Of a DNA stretch of 36,535 bases, positions 24,999-33,825 are shown in pieces. Origin of the DNA: JANNWF01 sp052390415 (lineage in GTDB: Bacteria > Pseudomonadota > Gammaproteobacteria > Xanthomonadales > Xanthomonadaceae); assembly GCA_052390415.1 (NCBI GenBank), contig JBQTGY010000108.1, forward strand, positions 1 to 36,535. Reading direction: 5' to 3'. A program made the translations under genes and the position numbers. The notes under the pieces are model-generated. The model made no database searches. It saw nothing but the letters and a program-made list of their open reading frames with translations, and was not told where the DNA came from. Position 1 is the stretch's first letter. Each line of letters begins with the position of its first letter.

Positions 24999-25186
24999 CA
25001 GTCACCCCCCGTAGCCCGCCGGTTGGTCGGTTCGAGCCGGCCGATCCAATCCAATCCAACCCATCAGCCCCATCCAGCTAGGCGGATCATACACAGCGCT
25101 GCGCGTGGCGGCGGGTAACATATTCGCCAGTTCCTCGGCCCCGATTGGGGCTGCATTGCATCAAGCACAGCACGGGAGTCGTTGAC

Positions 25187-25843
25187 GTGTTCGATCCAGA
25201 ACGATTGCTGAAACAAATGGTCGGTGGCGCATTGGGCGGTTCCTTTGGTGGAGGTCGTCGCAAAGCCGGTGGAATCGGCTCGGCGCTCGGCATCAACAAG
25301 GCGCAGATGGGCCTCGGATTGTTGGGTGTGGCCATGGCCGCCTATGACCATTATTCCAGGCACACTGACAAGGCCGCGACGGGCGCTTCGAGCAACCCAG
25401 CCGCCGCGCCGCCGAAGCCACCATCATCTTCCGTCGCTCCGCCACCTCCCCCACCCGGCATGAGCGCGCCCACCCGCGCGCAGCCGATGCTGGACCTGCA
25501 CAAACAGGAGGCCGCGCTGATGGTGCGGGCGATGATTGCGGCCGCGGCAGCCGATGGCTTGATCGACGCCAGCGAACGGCAACGCATCGTGGAGCGTGCG
25601 CGCGACGCCGGCGATGATCCCGACACGTTGGCCTATCTGGAAACCGAGTTGGCAAACCCCGCCACACGCGAGCAACTGATCGCGCAGACACCACGATCAT
25701 TGGCACATCCGGTTTATGTCGCCAGCGTGTTGGCGATCGCCGTCGATAGTGTTGCCGAACGTGGCTATCTGGATGACTTGGCGGCAGGCCTGGGTATCAA
25801 TGCGGAAACGCGCGCCCGCTTGCACTCCGAAATCGGCGCCTGA
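25187..25843 (+). CDS. DUF533 / TerB-like protein
   Basis: The 218-residue protein has a glycine-rich N-terminus (VFDPERLLKQMVGGALGGSFGGGRRKAGG), a membrane-like segment near 40-52, a proline-rich linker (residues about 65-100, PPPPPPG) and a C-terminal helical domain of the DUF533/TerB type with EAALMVRAMIAAAAADGLIDASERQRI and an acidic helix pair. Function is unknown. The GTG at 25187 is preceded by GGGAG at eight bases; the frame is open from 25145 but without a ribosome site. The next gene starts 39 bases later on the same strand, so they are probably one unit. It is divergent from the cupredoxin operon across 188 bases that hold short CCAAT-type repeats. Confidence 0.85.
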   Translation: MFDPERLLKQMVGGALGGSFGGGRRKAGGIGSALGINKAQMGLGLLGVAMAAYDHYSRHTDKAATGASSNPAAAPPKPPSSSVAPPPPPPGMSAPTRAQPMLDLHKQEAALMVRAMIAAAAADGLIDASERQRIVERARDAGDDPDTLAYLETELANPATREQLIAQTPRSLAHPVYVASVLAIAVDSVAERGYLDDLAAGLGINAETRARLHSEIGA

Positions 25844-25882
25844 TCACCTTCCCAATTCCGGCTTTTCCTTAGGAGCATTCTC

Positions 25883-26896
25883 ATGTCCCAGTGGTTTCTG
25901 AGCTACAGCGGCCAACAATCCGGCCCCTTCGATCACGCCACCGCGCAGGCGCAGGCCATCGCCAATCCCTACGGCCATTGCTGGCGCGCCGGCTTTGCCG
26001 AATGGATGCCGATCGGCAGCTGCAATGAACTGGTCGGCGGCGGCACCGGCACCCAGATGCAGCCCACGGTGCCACCGCCATCGTCGATGCGCACGGCCGA
26101 TGAGATCGACTACCGCATCTACGGGGAAGACATGCAGTTCGTCGAGATTGAACTCGACCCCGGTGAGAGTGCGGTTGCCGAGGCCGGCGCGATGATGTTC
26201 AAGGACGCGGTCATCCAGATGGAGACAATGTTTGGTGATGGCTCGCACAGCGGCCAAGGCGGCAGCTTTTTCGACAAGTTGGTCGGTGCCGGCAAACGCG
26301 TGATCACCGGCGAAAGCCTGTTCACCACCGTGTTTTCGCATAGCGGCAGCAGTGGCAAGGCGCGGGTCGCCTTCGCTGCGCCTTACCCCGGCACCATCAT
26401 CCCGCTGACCTTGGCCAACTTTGGCGGCCGCATCATCGCGCAGAAGGACAGCTTTCTGTGCGCCGCGCGCGGCGTTTCCATCGGCATTCACTTCCAGAAA
26501 AAAGTGATGACGGCGTTGTTCGGCGGCGAAGGTTTCATCATGCAAAAACTCGAAGGCGACGGCCTCGTGTTCGTGCACGCCGGCGGCACGATTGTTGAGC
26601 GCGAACTCGCCTCCGGCGAGCGCATTGATGTCGACACCGGCTGCGTGGTGGCGCACACGCAAACGGTCGACATGGATGTGAAACCCGTCGGCGGCGTGAA
26701 GTCGATGCTGTTCGGCGGCGAAGGCGTGTTCCTCGCCACCCTCACTGGCCCCGGCCATATCTGGCTGCAAAGCCTGCCGTTTTCACGCATGGCCGGCCGC
26801 ATTCATGCCGCTGCGCCGCAACGTGGCGGTGGTCGCGACGAAGGTTCGGTATTGGGCGGGCTGGGGAATATTCTGTCGGGGGATCGGGGGTTTTAG
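25883..26896 (+). CDS. GYF_2 + AIM24 (TIGR00266-type) protein
   Basis: The 337-residue protein begins with a GYF_2 domain (residues 1-50: QWFLSYSGQQSGPFDHATAQ, WRAGFAEWMPIG) that usually binds proline-rich peptides, followed by a short linker and an AIM24/TIGR00266 beta domain (about 72-300) with VEIELDPGESAVAEAGAMMFKD, GESLFTTVFSH, LICAARGV-like and GGEGFIMQKLEGDGLVFVHAGG. Function is not established. A strong Shine-Dalgarno, TAGGAG, lies seven bases before the ATG. The proline-rich linker of the DUF533 protein encoded just upstream is a natural candidate for binding by the GYF domain; that is inference. Confidence 0.88.
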   Translation: MSQWFLSYSGQQSGPFDHATAQAQAIANPYGHCWRAGFAEWMPIGSCNELVGGGTGTQMQPTVPPPSSMRTADEIDYRIYGEDMQFVEIELDPGESAVAEAGAMMFKDAVIQMETMFGDGSHSGQGGSFFDKLVGAGKRVITGESLFTTVFSHSGSSGKARVAFAAPYPGTIIPLTLANFGGRIIAQKDSFLCAARGVSIGIHFQKKVMTALFGGEGFIMQKLEGDGLVFVHAGGTIVERELASGERIDVDTGCVVAHTQTVDMDVKPVGGVKSMLFGGEGVFLATLTGPGHIWLQSLPFSRMAGRIHAAAPQRGGGRDEGSVLGGLGNILSGDRGF

Positions 26897-27043
26897 CGGC
26901 AAGCATGCCGTGGCCGGCCGCATCGACTCTGGCTACTGCCGCGCTCGAAACAATCGGTTTGGCGGTGCTTGGTGGCGGGATCCATCAACGCGACGACAAA
27001 CGCGCGGCATTCCCGCCCGAATCAGCGACCACACTCTCACCGC

Positions 27044-28597
27044 CTACTCGAAGCCATTGGCGAAGGTCTCGTAGCAGCGGCTGTTCAAGGCACCGGCACC
27101 CATCTGTAATTGCGGCGTGCTCGAAATCACGCTGAACAGGCCGGTGCCGAGGTTGTAGCTGCCGTAGCCGATGTAGGCGCCTGATTGGGCCTGCACCCAC
27201 CCCATGAGTCTGCCGCTCGAATTGTCGAAATCGATGGGGCCATGAAACAAGCTCGACACGTAGCCGGCATTTCCCACCAGCGTGATCGAGCCATTGACGC
27301 GGTCGACGCGGTACAGGCGGCCGCCCGGTGGGTTGGTGGTGTCGACGCTGTACAGGCGGCCCTGGCAATCAATCGCGCTGGCCGAGGCGCGAAATGCGCC
27401 GCCGCTGTTGAGGCCTGCCTGCAAGGTGGCCTGCGCGTTGCTCAGATCGAACAGGTACAGCCGCGACTGCGTATCGGCAAAGCTGCGCGTCATCAGATAA
27501 CTCTGGCCGCTGCGTGGATCGATCATCAAGCCACGGATGAACTCCTGGCTCGACAAAAGTCCGTCGACCGGGCCGATCATCGTTCTTGCGCCAGTAATGT
27601 TATCGACTCGAACCAGCGTCCGTGTGCCTGCGCCGACGTCCTGGACGATGCCGTACAGCGTGTTGCCATCGGGGGTGAAATCAAGCGCGGCAAAATCGTT
27701 GCTCGCAAGCGCCGTCACCAGCGACAGATTGGCTGCCGTGTGGCCTGCAATCGGATGGCGATACAGGCCAAGGCTGGGGTTGCTGACGCTGGAACCTTGA
27801 CTGATGAAAGCCTGGGCAGGCAGCCGATTGTTGTTGCCCGTGTTGATCTCGATGCGATCAACCAACACGTCCACGTTACTGCCGGCAGTTGCGCCCGATG
27901 AGCGCAGCTTTATGGCGAGTCGACGCACGCCGGTGCCAAAGTTCTGCAACTCGGAAGCGTTGATCTGCACCGAACAGTAGCTCAGACCAATGCCGGGATT
28001 GGCAGCGGTGAATAGACTGGCGCAGCTCGGCTCGCCGCCGGAGGTTGCGCTACCGGAGCTGCGCAGGTTGCGCAGCGCACAGAAGCTGTTGCCCGGCGGG
28101 CAAGCGCCACTGCCCTTTGCCGCTCCCAGGCCGACCTCTTTCTCGATTTCGTTGTCGGCCATTTCTCCCGTATCCGAATCACCGCCGCTCTCGCGCACAT
28201 CCAGTCCCCCTGTGCCTGAGGACACCTTGCGCAGTACCACGCGAACGCTGCCGCTAATTCCGAAATTGATCGGTGGGGTGATGATCCAGCGCCCCTGAGT
28301 ATTGCCCGCCGCCAAACCGCGCGCGGCACCTTGCGCGCCGTCGGCAAAAAAACCGAAGCCGCAGGCGGTGATGTTGCCCGGCGTGGCGCAGCTCTGCGTG
28401 CCAGTGCCATTGCCCGCGCGGAAGATCCAGCCGGCATTGGACAGCGCCTGGAACTCTGCGGCGCTGTTGAAGTCAGCGACGACAGTCTGGTTCAGTCCAA
28501 TCGTCTGCGCGCATGCCACTGCGCTCGCGAGCCACATGAGCAACAGCAGCGAAGCGCGCCAGAGGCGCGATAGTGTGACCGGTTGGAAAGTCGACAT
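27044..28597 (-). CDS. Secreted protein with jelly-roll-like N-terminal and propeller-like C-terminal halves, NGFE tail
   Basis: The 517-residue protein has a signal peptide (about 1-31, cleavage at ACA-QT). Residues about 32-250 resemble a choice-of-anchor-J-like beta domain (VVADFNSAAEFQALSNAGWIF) with several Cys pairs. Residues about 285-505 have recurring strand patterns such as DFTPDGNTLYGIV, IDPRSGQSYLMT and DCQGRLYSVD, suggestive of a beta propeller. It ends CYETFANGFE, a short aromatic-Gly-Phe-Glu tail. Function is unknown; it is probably released or surface-attached. Its ATG shares one base with the stop of the upstream kinase gene (TGATG), so the pair is translationally coupled. 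Confidence 0.75.
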   Translation of the reverse strand: MSTFQPVTLSRLWRASLLLLMWLASAVACAQTIGLNQTVVADFNSAAEFQALSNAGWIFRAGNGTGTQSCATPGNITACGFGFFADGAQGAARGLAAGNTQGRWIITPPINFGISGSVRVVLRKVSSGTGGLDVRESGGDSDTGEMADNEIEKEVGLGAAKGSGACPPGNSFCALRNLRSSGSATSGGEPSCASLFTAANPGIGLSYCSVQINASELQNFGTGVRRLAIKLRSSGATAGSNVDVLVDRIEINTGNNNRLPAQAFISQGSSVSNPSLGLYRHPIAGHTAANLSLVTALASNDFAALDFTPDGNTLYGIVQDVGAGTRTLVRVDNITGARTMIGPVDGLLSSQEFIRGLMIDPRSGQSYLMTRSFADTQSRLYLFDLSNAQATLQAGLNSGGAFRASASAIDCQGRLYSVDTTNPPGGRLYRVDRVNGSITLVGNAGYVSSLFHGPIDFDNSSGRLMGWVQAQSGAYIGYGSYNLGTGLFSVISSTPQLQMGAGALNSRCYETFANGFE

Positions 28598-31518
28598 CAG
28601 CGTTTTTCCTTGATTGACGCGCGACTTTGCAGTCGGTCGAGTTCGAGGATGAGATCGGGTCGAGCTTGCAGCGTTTGTGCGTGCTGCTGCGCATAGTCGC
28701 GCAAGATTTGCAGCAGCTCGGTCGCTTCTGCCGCGAGCGTGGGCTCATCACTCTGAATCAGCAATACCTCGATCAGCAGTAGCTGGCTATCGAACCAGGC
28801 GATCTCGGTGGCGGGCCCCGGCGCATCGACGCGCAAACCCTCCCATAGGCGGGCGACTTCCCGTTGCGCCAGTGTTGCGCCACGCATGTCCCCGCGCGCG
28901 GCTGCAAGGTCCTTGATCGCTGCATAGCTCAAGATCAGAAAGCGCCGCCAATCTGCCTCGGTTGGAAACTCGCGCGCCAAAGCCAGACGTACCTGCAAGC
29001 TTTCCCGGTAGGCGGCATCGGCATCATCGAAACGCTGCTGCGCTTTGCGCAGGTCGCCGAGCAGCTCCAGCGAAGCGGCCAGATAGCGTCGCGCGAATGG
29101 CCGGGTCGGCGCCTGCTGCAACAACTCGCGATCAATCCGCAATGCACTCAAGGTCGCGGTTTCTGACTCCGCAAGAGTTTGCTTCGACGCAAGGGTCTGC
29201 GGCTGCGCTTTGCTGCGCTGCAACAGCGCATCCGCCAGACGCCGATGGGTGAATGAAAATTCTCCGCGCAGAAACCCGTTGCCGGGGTCGCGGTCGGACA
29301 ACTCCCCGATCAGGTCTCGGCTCGCACGCAGGTCATCCAGCTCCCGCTCGGGTTCGCTGCGCAAACGAAACAAGCGCGCGCGGATGTTGTAGAGCGACAT
29401 CGCAACCAGTCGGAACGCCGTTGAATTCGGATTCGCGGCAATCGCCTCGATCGCCTGCGTCAAACCCGCGTCTGCCACGATCATCGCGTCGTCGAATCGC
29501 TGCAGGCGCACCAGGTGATTGCCTTCGAGATTGGCCAGACGCAAGGCCGTCAATGACAGGTCGACGGAATTGGGATGATCCCGAAGCGCTTCGCGCGTTG
29601 CGGCGAGGGCGTGGACGCGCAACGTCTCCGCGCTCTGGTGTTCGCCGAGTCGAGCCAGCGCCGATGCGAGCGTCGTGTAGAAGTCCAGCGCATGCGCAAG
29701 ACCGTCGGCGTCGAGGTCACGCGCTGCCAGCGTTCTCTCGATCGCCAGCGCATCGGTCTTGAGCGCCTGCACGGCCTTCAGATCATTGGCAAAAAACAAG
29801 GCGATGGCGAGCTGTTTGCGCGCGCGCCAGGTGCGCGTCTGATCACCTTCACTCAAGGCCAGCGCCTCGCGCGCGTCACTTGCGCAGGCTTGCCAGTCCA
29901 TCGCGTAGTAGCTGGCTTCCGAACGCGCGAGCAGCGCATCGATGAGGAGCGACGTCGGCATCTTGACGCCGCGTGCTTCCAGCAACTCGATGCGTCCCCA
30001 CCCATCCACCAACGCGACATTGGCCTCGGCGGAGCGGGCGACGCTGCGATAGGTGCCCGAAAAGCCGATCAACATGCCGATGCGCGCCTGTTCCAGCGCG
30101 GTGTTGCCGGGATCGGTGCGCTCGATATCGCTGACCAGCTTTTGTGCTTTCTGCAGCACGCTGGCGACCGTTTCGGCGCGCACACCGCGCGCCTCACGCA
30201 GATTCCTTGCAAGATCCTGTGTCAAGTCATTCACCGCCTGTACCGACGCGCTAAAACTGAGCTCAGCGCGCTCGCGCGCACGCTCGGCACTGATCGCAAA
30301 CAACACCGAGACGATGCTGGACGCGACGATGCCGAGGCTCAGCGCGGTCACCAATGCGACGCTGAGTTTGTGTCGGGACACGAACTTGCTGGCGCGATAC
30401 CAACGCGACGGCGGATGCGCAGCCACCGGTCGCCCATCCAGCGCACGCAGCAGATCGTCGGCGAAAGCAGCGGCTGACCGGTAGCGAGTGTTCGGATCGG
30501 CGGCGAGCGCCTTGAGCAGAATATTGTCGAGATCGCCCTTGATCAGATGGCGCAACTTGGCCGGTGGTGCCGGCAGCTCGCCCTCTTCGGTGGGGTCGTT
30601 ACTGATCTGCAGCGAAGGCGTGGTGGTGATGTCGCTGTTGAAGCGTTTGCCGGTCAGCAGTTCGCCGAGGATGACGCCCATCGCATACACGTCGGTCGCG
30701 GTGGTGATCGCCCCGCCAGCGCGCTGTTCGGGCGCGGCGTAGGCTGGCGTGTACATGTGGACTTGCGTTTGCTGTTCGCCATCGCTCTCCAGCAACTTGG
30801 CGATACCGAAGTCGAGCAGCTTGACCTGCCCCGACTCGTTGACCAGCAGATTGCCGGGCTTGAGATCGCGATGCACGATCAGCGCGCGATGCGCCGCGTC
30901 GACGGCGTTGGCGACCTCGATCATCAACTGGATACGTGCGCGCAGCGACAGCTTTCTGGCGCGCGCAAAGCTGGTGATGGTTTGCCCATCGACGAACTCC
31001 AGCACCAGATAGGCCACGCCATCGAGCGTCACTCCACCATCGATCCAGCGCGCAATCGACGCATGTTCCAGCACCGACAGCACCCGCCGCTCGCGATCGA
31101 ACTGCTGGCGCGCCTCGGGTGCCTGCAAGCCGCGATGCAGAATCTTGATCGCCACCGTCTGCCGCACGCCCTCGAGCAGTCGATGCGCGCGATAGACCGA
31201 TGCCGAACCGCCATCGCCAATCCACGCGTCGAGCGTATACGGCCCGATTTGCGTGCCCTGCAAACCGTTGGAGTGCACTGGCAGGCGCGGGACGGAAACT
31301 ACCGGATGGTCGGGGTTCACGCTGGTCACCGCGGGGCCCGCTTCACGCATGGCGTCGCGATTCGTGGTGACTATCGACCCGGCTTTGCCGGCAAGCAACG
31401 CAGCCAGTGCTTCGCGCAACGCATCGTCGTCGATGGCAGCAAGCGCTTGAAGACGCTCGGCCGGCTTCATCGCGAGCAGGCGTGCGTGTTCGATTTGAAT
31501 GAAAGCCGGATCAATCAT
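28597..31518 (-). CDS. Membrane Ser/Thr protein kinase with C-terminal TPR-like region
   Basis: The 973-residue protein has a short N-terminal helical part (1-85), a Ser/Thr kinase domain (about 91-370) and one membrane segment (about 385-408), followed by about 560 helical residues of TPR type that should lie outside the cytoplasm. The kinase appears active: IGDGGSASVYRA, Lys125 (VAIK), HRD at 216-218 with LKPGN, DFG at 236-238, and APEQ. Relatives in this group are often next to an ECF sigma factor gene; none is present here. The 269 bases upstream (31519-31787) hold no gene and no strong promoter that I can support. It overlaps the secreted-protein gene by one base. Confidence 0.92.
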   Translation of the reverse strand: MIDPAFIQIEHARLLAMKPAERLQALAAIDDDALREALAALLAGKAGSIVTTNRDAMREAGPAVTSVNPDHPVVSVPRLPVHSNGLQGTQIGPYTLDAWIGDGGSASVYRAHRLLEGVRQTVAIKILHRGLQAPEARQQFDRERRVLSVLEHASIARWIDGGVTLDGVAYLVLEFVDGQTITSFARARKLSLRARIQLMIEVANAVDAAHRALIVHRDLKPGNLLVNESGQVKLLDFGIAKLLESDGEQQTQVHMYTPAYAAPEQRAGGAITTATDVYAMGVILGELLTGKRFNSDITTTPSLQISNDPTEEGELPAPPAKLRHLIKGDLDNILLKALAADPNTRYRSAAAFADDLLRALDGRPVAAHPPSRWYRASKFVSRHKLSVALVTALSLGIVASSIVSVLFAISAERARERAELSFSASVQAVNDLTQDLARNLREARGVRAETVASVLQKAQKLVSDIERTDPGNTALEQARIGMLIGFSGTYRSVARSAEANVALVDGWGRIELLEARGVKMPTSLLIDALLARSEASYYAMDWQACASDAREALALSEGDQTRTWRARKQLAIALFFANDLKAVQALKTDALAIERTLAARDLDADGLAHALDFYTTLASALARLGEHQSAETLRVHALAATREALRDHPNSVDLSLTALRLANLEGNHLVRLQRFDDAMIVADAGLTQAIEAIAANPNSTAFRLVAMSLYNIRARLFRLRSEPERELDDLRASRDLIGELSDRDPGNGFLRGEFSFTHRRLADALLQRSKAQPQTLASKQTLAESETATLSALRIDRELLQQAPTRPFARRYLAASLELLGDLRKAQQRFDDADAAYRESLQVRLALAREFPTEADWRRFLILSYAAIKDLAAARGDMRGATLAQREVARLWEGLRVDAPGPATEIAWFDSQLLLIEVLLIQSDEPTLAAEATELLQILRDYAQQHAQTLQARPDLILELDRLQSRASIKEKR

Positions 31519-31787
31519 CCGCGCGACCCGTCCGCATGGCGCCCACAGTCGCGACCAGGTGGCAACGCTTTCAAACTGGAAGCCTCAGTCAACGTGGACA
31601 CCCACCGCTCAGGAAAATCCTACACGCTAGTGTGGTGCTTCGTAATCGCAGGAACGCGGTCAGATTCACTTCTTCACTCAGATCCAGCCAAGGTGTTGTG
31701 GATGCCTGTGCCAAAAGCCGGCATGAGGCGTGATCATCCGCGTCCGCGCCCAGTACTGACGCCGGCGACAACAGCCAACTCGACGCC

Positions 31788-32072
31788 ATGCTCTCACCGC
31801 CAGCGCTACGAATCCGCCACGATGTCGCGATGGACTTGCTGCTGCGCGGCGACCACAGCGGTTTCGAACGCTGGCGGCAGACGATCCCAGCGGCCTACCC
31901 CGGCCTGATCCACCCGCCGCGCCAGGTGCACTACTGGCCGCTGATCGATCACCTGCAGTCGCTCGGCCTGGCTGTGGTGCACCCCAACGGCGACGGCTAC
32001 ACCCTGTCGCGCGCTGCGGGCGTACCGGCACCGCACGGCTGGTCGTGGCGTTGCATGCCGGAGGATGAGTAG
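31788..32072 (+). CDS. Hypothetical protein, 94 residues, possibly a fragment
   Basis: I do not recognise this protein. The middle (LLLRGDHSGFERWRQTIPAAYPGLIHPPRQVHYWPLIDHLQSLGL) has the composition of a real small helical protein and strong GC preference at third codon positions, unlike the DNA on both sides. There is no signal peptide and no clear ribosome site; an internal ATG at 31830 would give 80 residues. It is alone between the kinase gene and a repeat-filled stretch, and it may be the remains of a longer gene. Confidence 0.45.
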   Translation: MLSPPALRIRHDVAMDLLLRGDHSGFERWRQTIPAAYPGLIHPPRQVHYWPLIDHLQSLGLAVVHPNGDGYTLSRAAGVPAPHGWSWRCMPEDE

Positions 32073-32760
32073 ACACGGAAGACCGACTGCGCGAACGCAG
32101 CGCGGGCTCGCATGCCGGCGACAAGGTCGAGATCGGCCACGGCGACTTGACTGCGAGACGCCGGATTCAGCTCATTACATCGACAAAGCCAGGAGCCAAG
32201 CCGAGTCCCAAGGCTCCGACAGGCTGCGGCGCAGAACCGCAGTCAGGAACCACTACGGAGGCGTTGCATAGGGGTTGTGCAATCGACGGGTGATCGACAG
32301 GTCTCGTCGAGCAGAACCGCCACCTACCGCAGTGATGTTGCCTGCAACAGCTTGGGTATTGATTGGCTGAGTTCGGCCACAAGCGGACGTTGAGAAGTGA
32401 ACCTGACCCCGTTCTCGGACCCCGTTCTCGGCGTTCGCCTGGGCGCGCTTCGACCCGTTTCAGTCACTCGAAGTCAGATCCGGCGAGCGCAGAGCGGTCG
32501 TTCGCCCAGGGGGTGCCGCTGCTTGGGCGCGGATTCGGACGTCTGCGCGTCGGTTTCGGCTTTGCGGAGGCGCGCGGCGTGTCCCGACCCTTCGACAGGC
32601 ACAGGACAGGCGTTGGGCCGAGCGCAGCCATGCGGCGCGCGGCCGCATCGTGTCGTCTTCCCGTTTTCGCCCTCGGCCCTTCGACTGCGCTCAGGACAGG
32701 CTTTGTGGAGGAGGGGCGCAAACGATCTCAGGACCTTCAGGGCGAGTCATGGCGCAATCT
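32073..32760. other. 688-base stretch without a supported gene; repeat remnants
   Basis: No reading frame here looks like a protein. The stretch has a perfect 13-base tandem duplication of GACCCCGTTCTCG at 32405-32430 and two copies (32588-32611 and 32677-32701) of a CCCTTCGAC...AGGACAGGC repeat that is familiar from intergenic DNA of many bacteria. Translations across it give the spurious signatures STALRTGF and FDCAQDRL. It separates the chromosomal block on the left from accessory genes on the right. Confidence 0.6.
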
Positions 32761-33261
32761 TCACTGGAAGACGTAGCGACGGAGGTCCTTCAACAGCAGG
32801 AACAAATGCAGCGGGTCGGTCGGCGAATCGATGAAATCGAAGTGCCGGTAAAAGGCGCGCGCCTTCTCGTCCTTGGCGTGCACGGCCAGTGCCCTGATTC
32901 CGGCAATGTCGGCGGCTTGGGCCGTTCGGCGGAGCGCGTCCTTGAGCAGGCCCGCCCCCAAGCCGCGACCCTGCCAATCGTTGTGCACAGCCAAGCGCGC
33001 CAACAGCATCAGCGGCACGGGATGGCGGGCCAACCCCTTGGTCAATCGCGCTGGAGCTTGATCAACGCCGACCTCTCCAACCACAAGCGAATAGAAGCCG
33101 ACGACAGTTTCATCTGCCAAGCCCACGTAGGTGGTTGCGGCTTCGGACTGCTGAGTGGCTAGTGCGAAACGTGTCAGGAAACGATTCAGTACTGGCTCGC
33201 CGCAATCGAACGTTTCCACCGCATGGCCGCGTGTAAGCTTCTCGATGCGAAGCACCGTCAC
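32761..33261 (-). CDS. tacT: GNAT-family acetyltransferase toxin, TacT type
   Basis: The 166-residue protein belongs to the GNAT toxins that acetylate aminoacyl-tRNA and stop translation. Visible features: TFDCGEPVLNRFL near the N-terminus, YVGLADETVVGFYSL, RHPVPLMLLARLAV, the acetyl-CoA loop QGRGLGAGLL, AVHAKDEKARAFYRHFDF with the expected tyrosine, and a C-terminal LFLLLKDLRRY. Nothing essential seems missing. Its ATG overlaps the stop of the DUF1778 antitoxin gene (ATGA). The target tRNA is not predictable. Confidence 0.92.
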   Translation of the reverse strand: MTVLRIEKLTRGHAVETFDCGEPVLNRFLTRFALATQQSEAATTYVGLADETVVGFYSLVVGEVGVDQAPARLTKGLARHPVPLMLLARLAVHNDWQGRGLGAGLLKDALRRTAQAADIAGIRALAVHAKDEKARAFYRHFDFIDSPTDPLHLFLLLKDLRRYVFQ

Positions 33262-33548
33262 TTTGTCGATCCGCCCTCAAACACTCCACGCTCTTTGAAG
33301 AGCTTCTTAAGACGCGGCAGCTTGCGGGGCTCGGCATCCAACGCGGCCTGAAACGCTTGCCACTTCTCGACCGTCAGACCGAAATGCCGACGCGTCGCCA
33401 TCATTTCCTCTGCGCGACTGAGTGCGCTATCGAGGACGAATTCGGATACCGAGCGGCGCTCGGCAGCGGCAGCGGCCTGCAAGGCTTGCTTTGCGGCCGA
33501 TGTCAGGCGCAGGTCGAGTTTCTCGGAACGGGAGTTGGCGGCGGGCAT
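33258..33548 (-). CDS. tacA: DUF1778 ribbon-helix-helix antitoxin, TacA type
   Basis: The 96-residue antitoxin begins with SRSEKLDLRLTSAAKQALQAAAAAERRSVSEFVLDSAL, a ribbon-helix-helix DNA-binding domain, followed by a toxin-binding tail (RRHFGLTVEKWQAFQAALDAEP). I use the ATG at 33548, which has AAAGGA eight bases upstream; the frame is open to 33608, across the probable promoter. It overlaps the toxin gene by four bases, so the pair forms one operon. Confidence 0.92.
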   Translation of the reverse strand: MPAANSRSEKLDLRLTSAAKQALQAAAAAERRSVSEFVLDSALSRAEEMMATRRHFGLTVEKWQAFQAALDAEPRKLPRLKKLFKERGVFEGGSTK

Positions 33549-33570
33549 GGTGGCGATCCTTTTGTGCCGC

Positions 33571-33603
33571 AGTCTACCAGTCTTGCCAGACAATGTCATG
33601 ACA
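33571..33603 (-). promoter_or_regulatory. Promoter and palindromic operator of the tacAT pair
   Basis: On the minus strand ATGACA (33599-33594) and TAGACT (33576-33571) are 17 bases apart. The perfect 10-base palindrome TGTCATGACA (33594-33603) covers the -35, and GTCT...AGAC symmetry lies in the spacer. A ribbon-helix-helix antitoxin is expected to bind such sites. The bases 33604-33825 hold nothing else I can support. Confidence 0.45.
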
Positions 33604-33825
33604 CCCACATCAAGATCAGGTCGCGGAACCTGTCAGAAAGGGAGGCGGTGTCGGTCGCATAAGGCGGCTGCAACGTTGTAAGGCAACGGTCTACCACCAG
33701 CCCGTGCCGATCTCGGAATGGTGCCGCGCGGCAGCCGCACCGCAAACCAGCGGGCAGTCATCGACCCAAAGTTGCCGTTCGGCCCGGGCCGCTGAACGAG
33801 GGCCTTTCCGGCGGGAAGCCACTGG

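Noticed and set aside
30547..31908. 453-codon plus-strand frame opposite the kinase-TPR gene
   Set aside because: Antisense to the kinase domain; no domain or ribosome site.
32363..32776. Plus-strand frames with STALRTGF and FDCAQDRL
   Set aside because: These are known spurious translations of an interspersed repeat.
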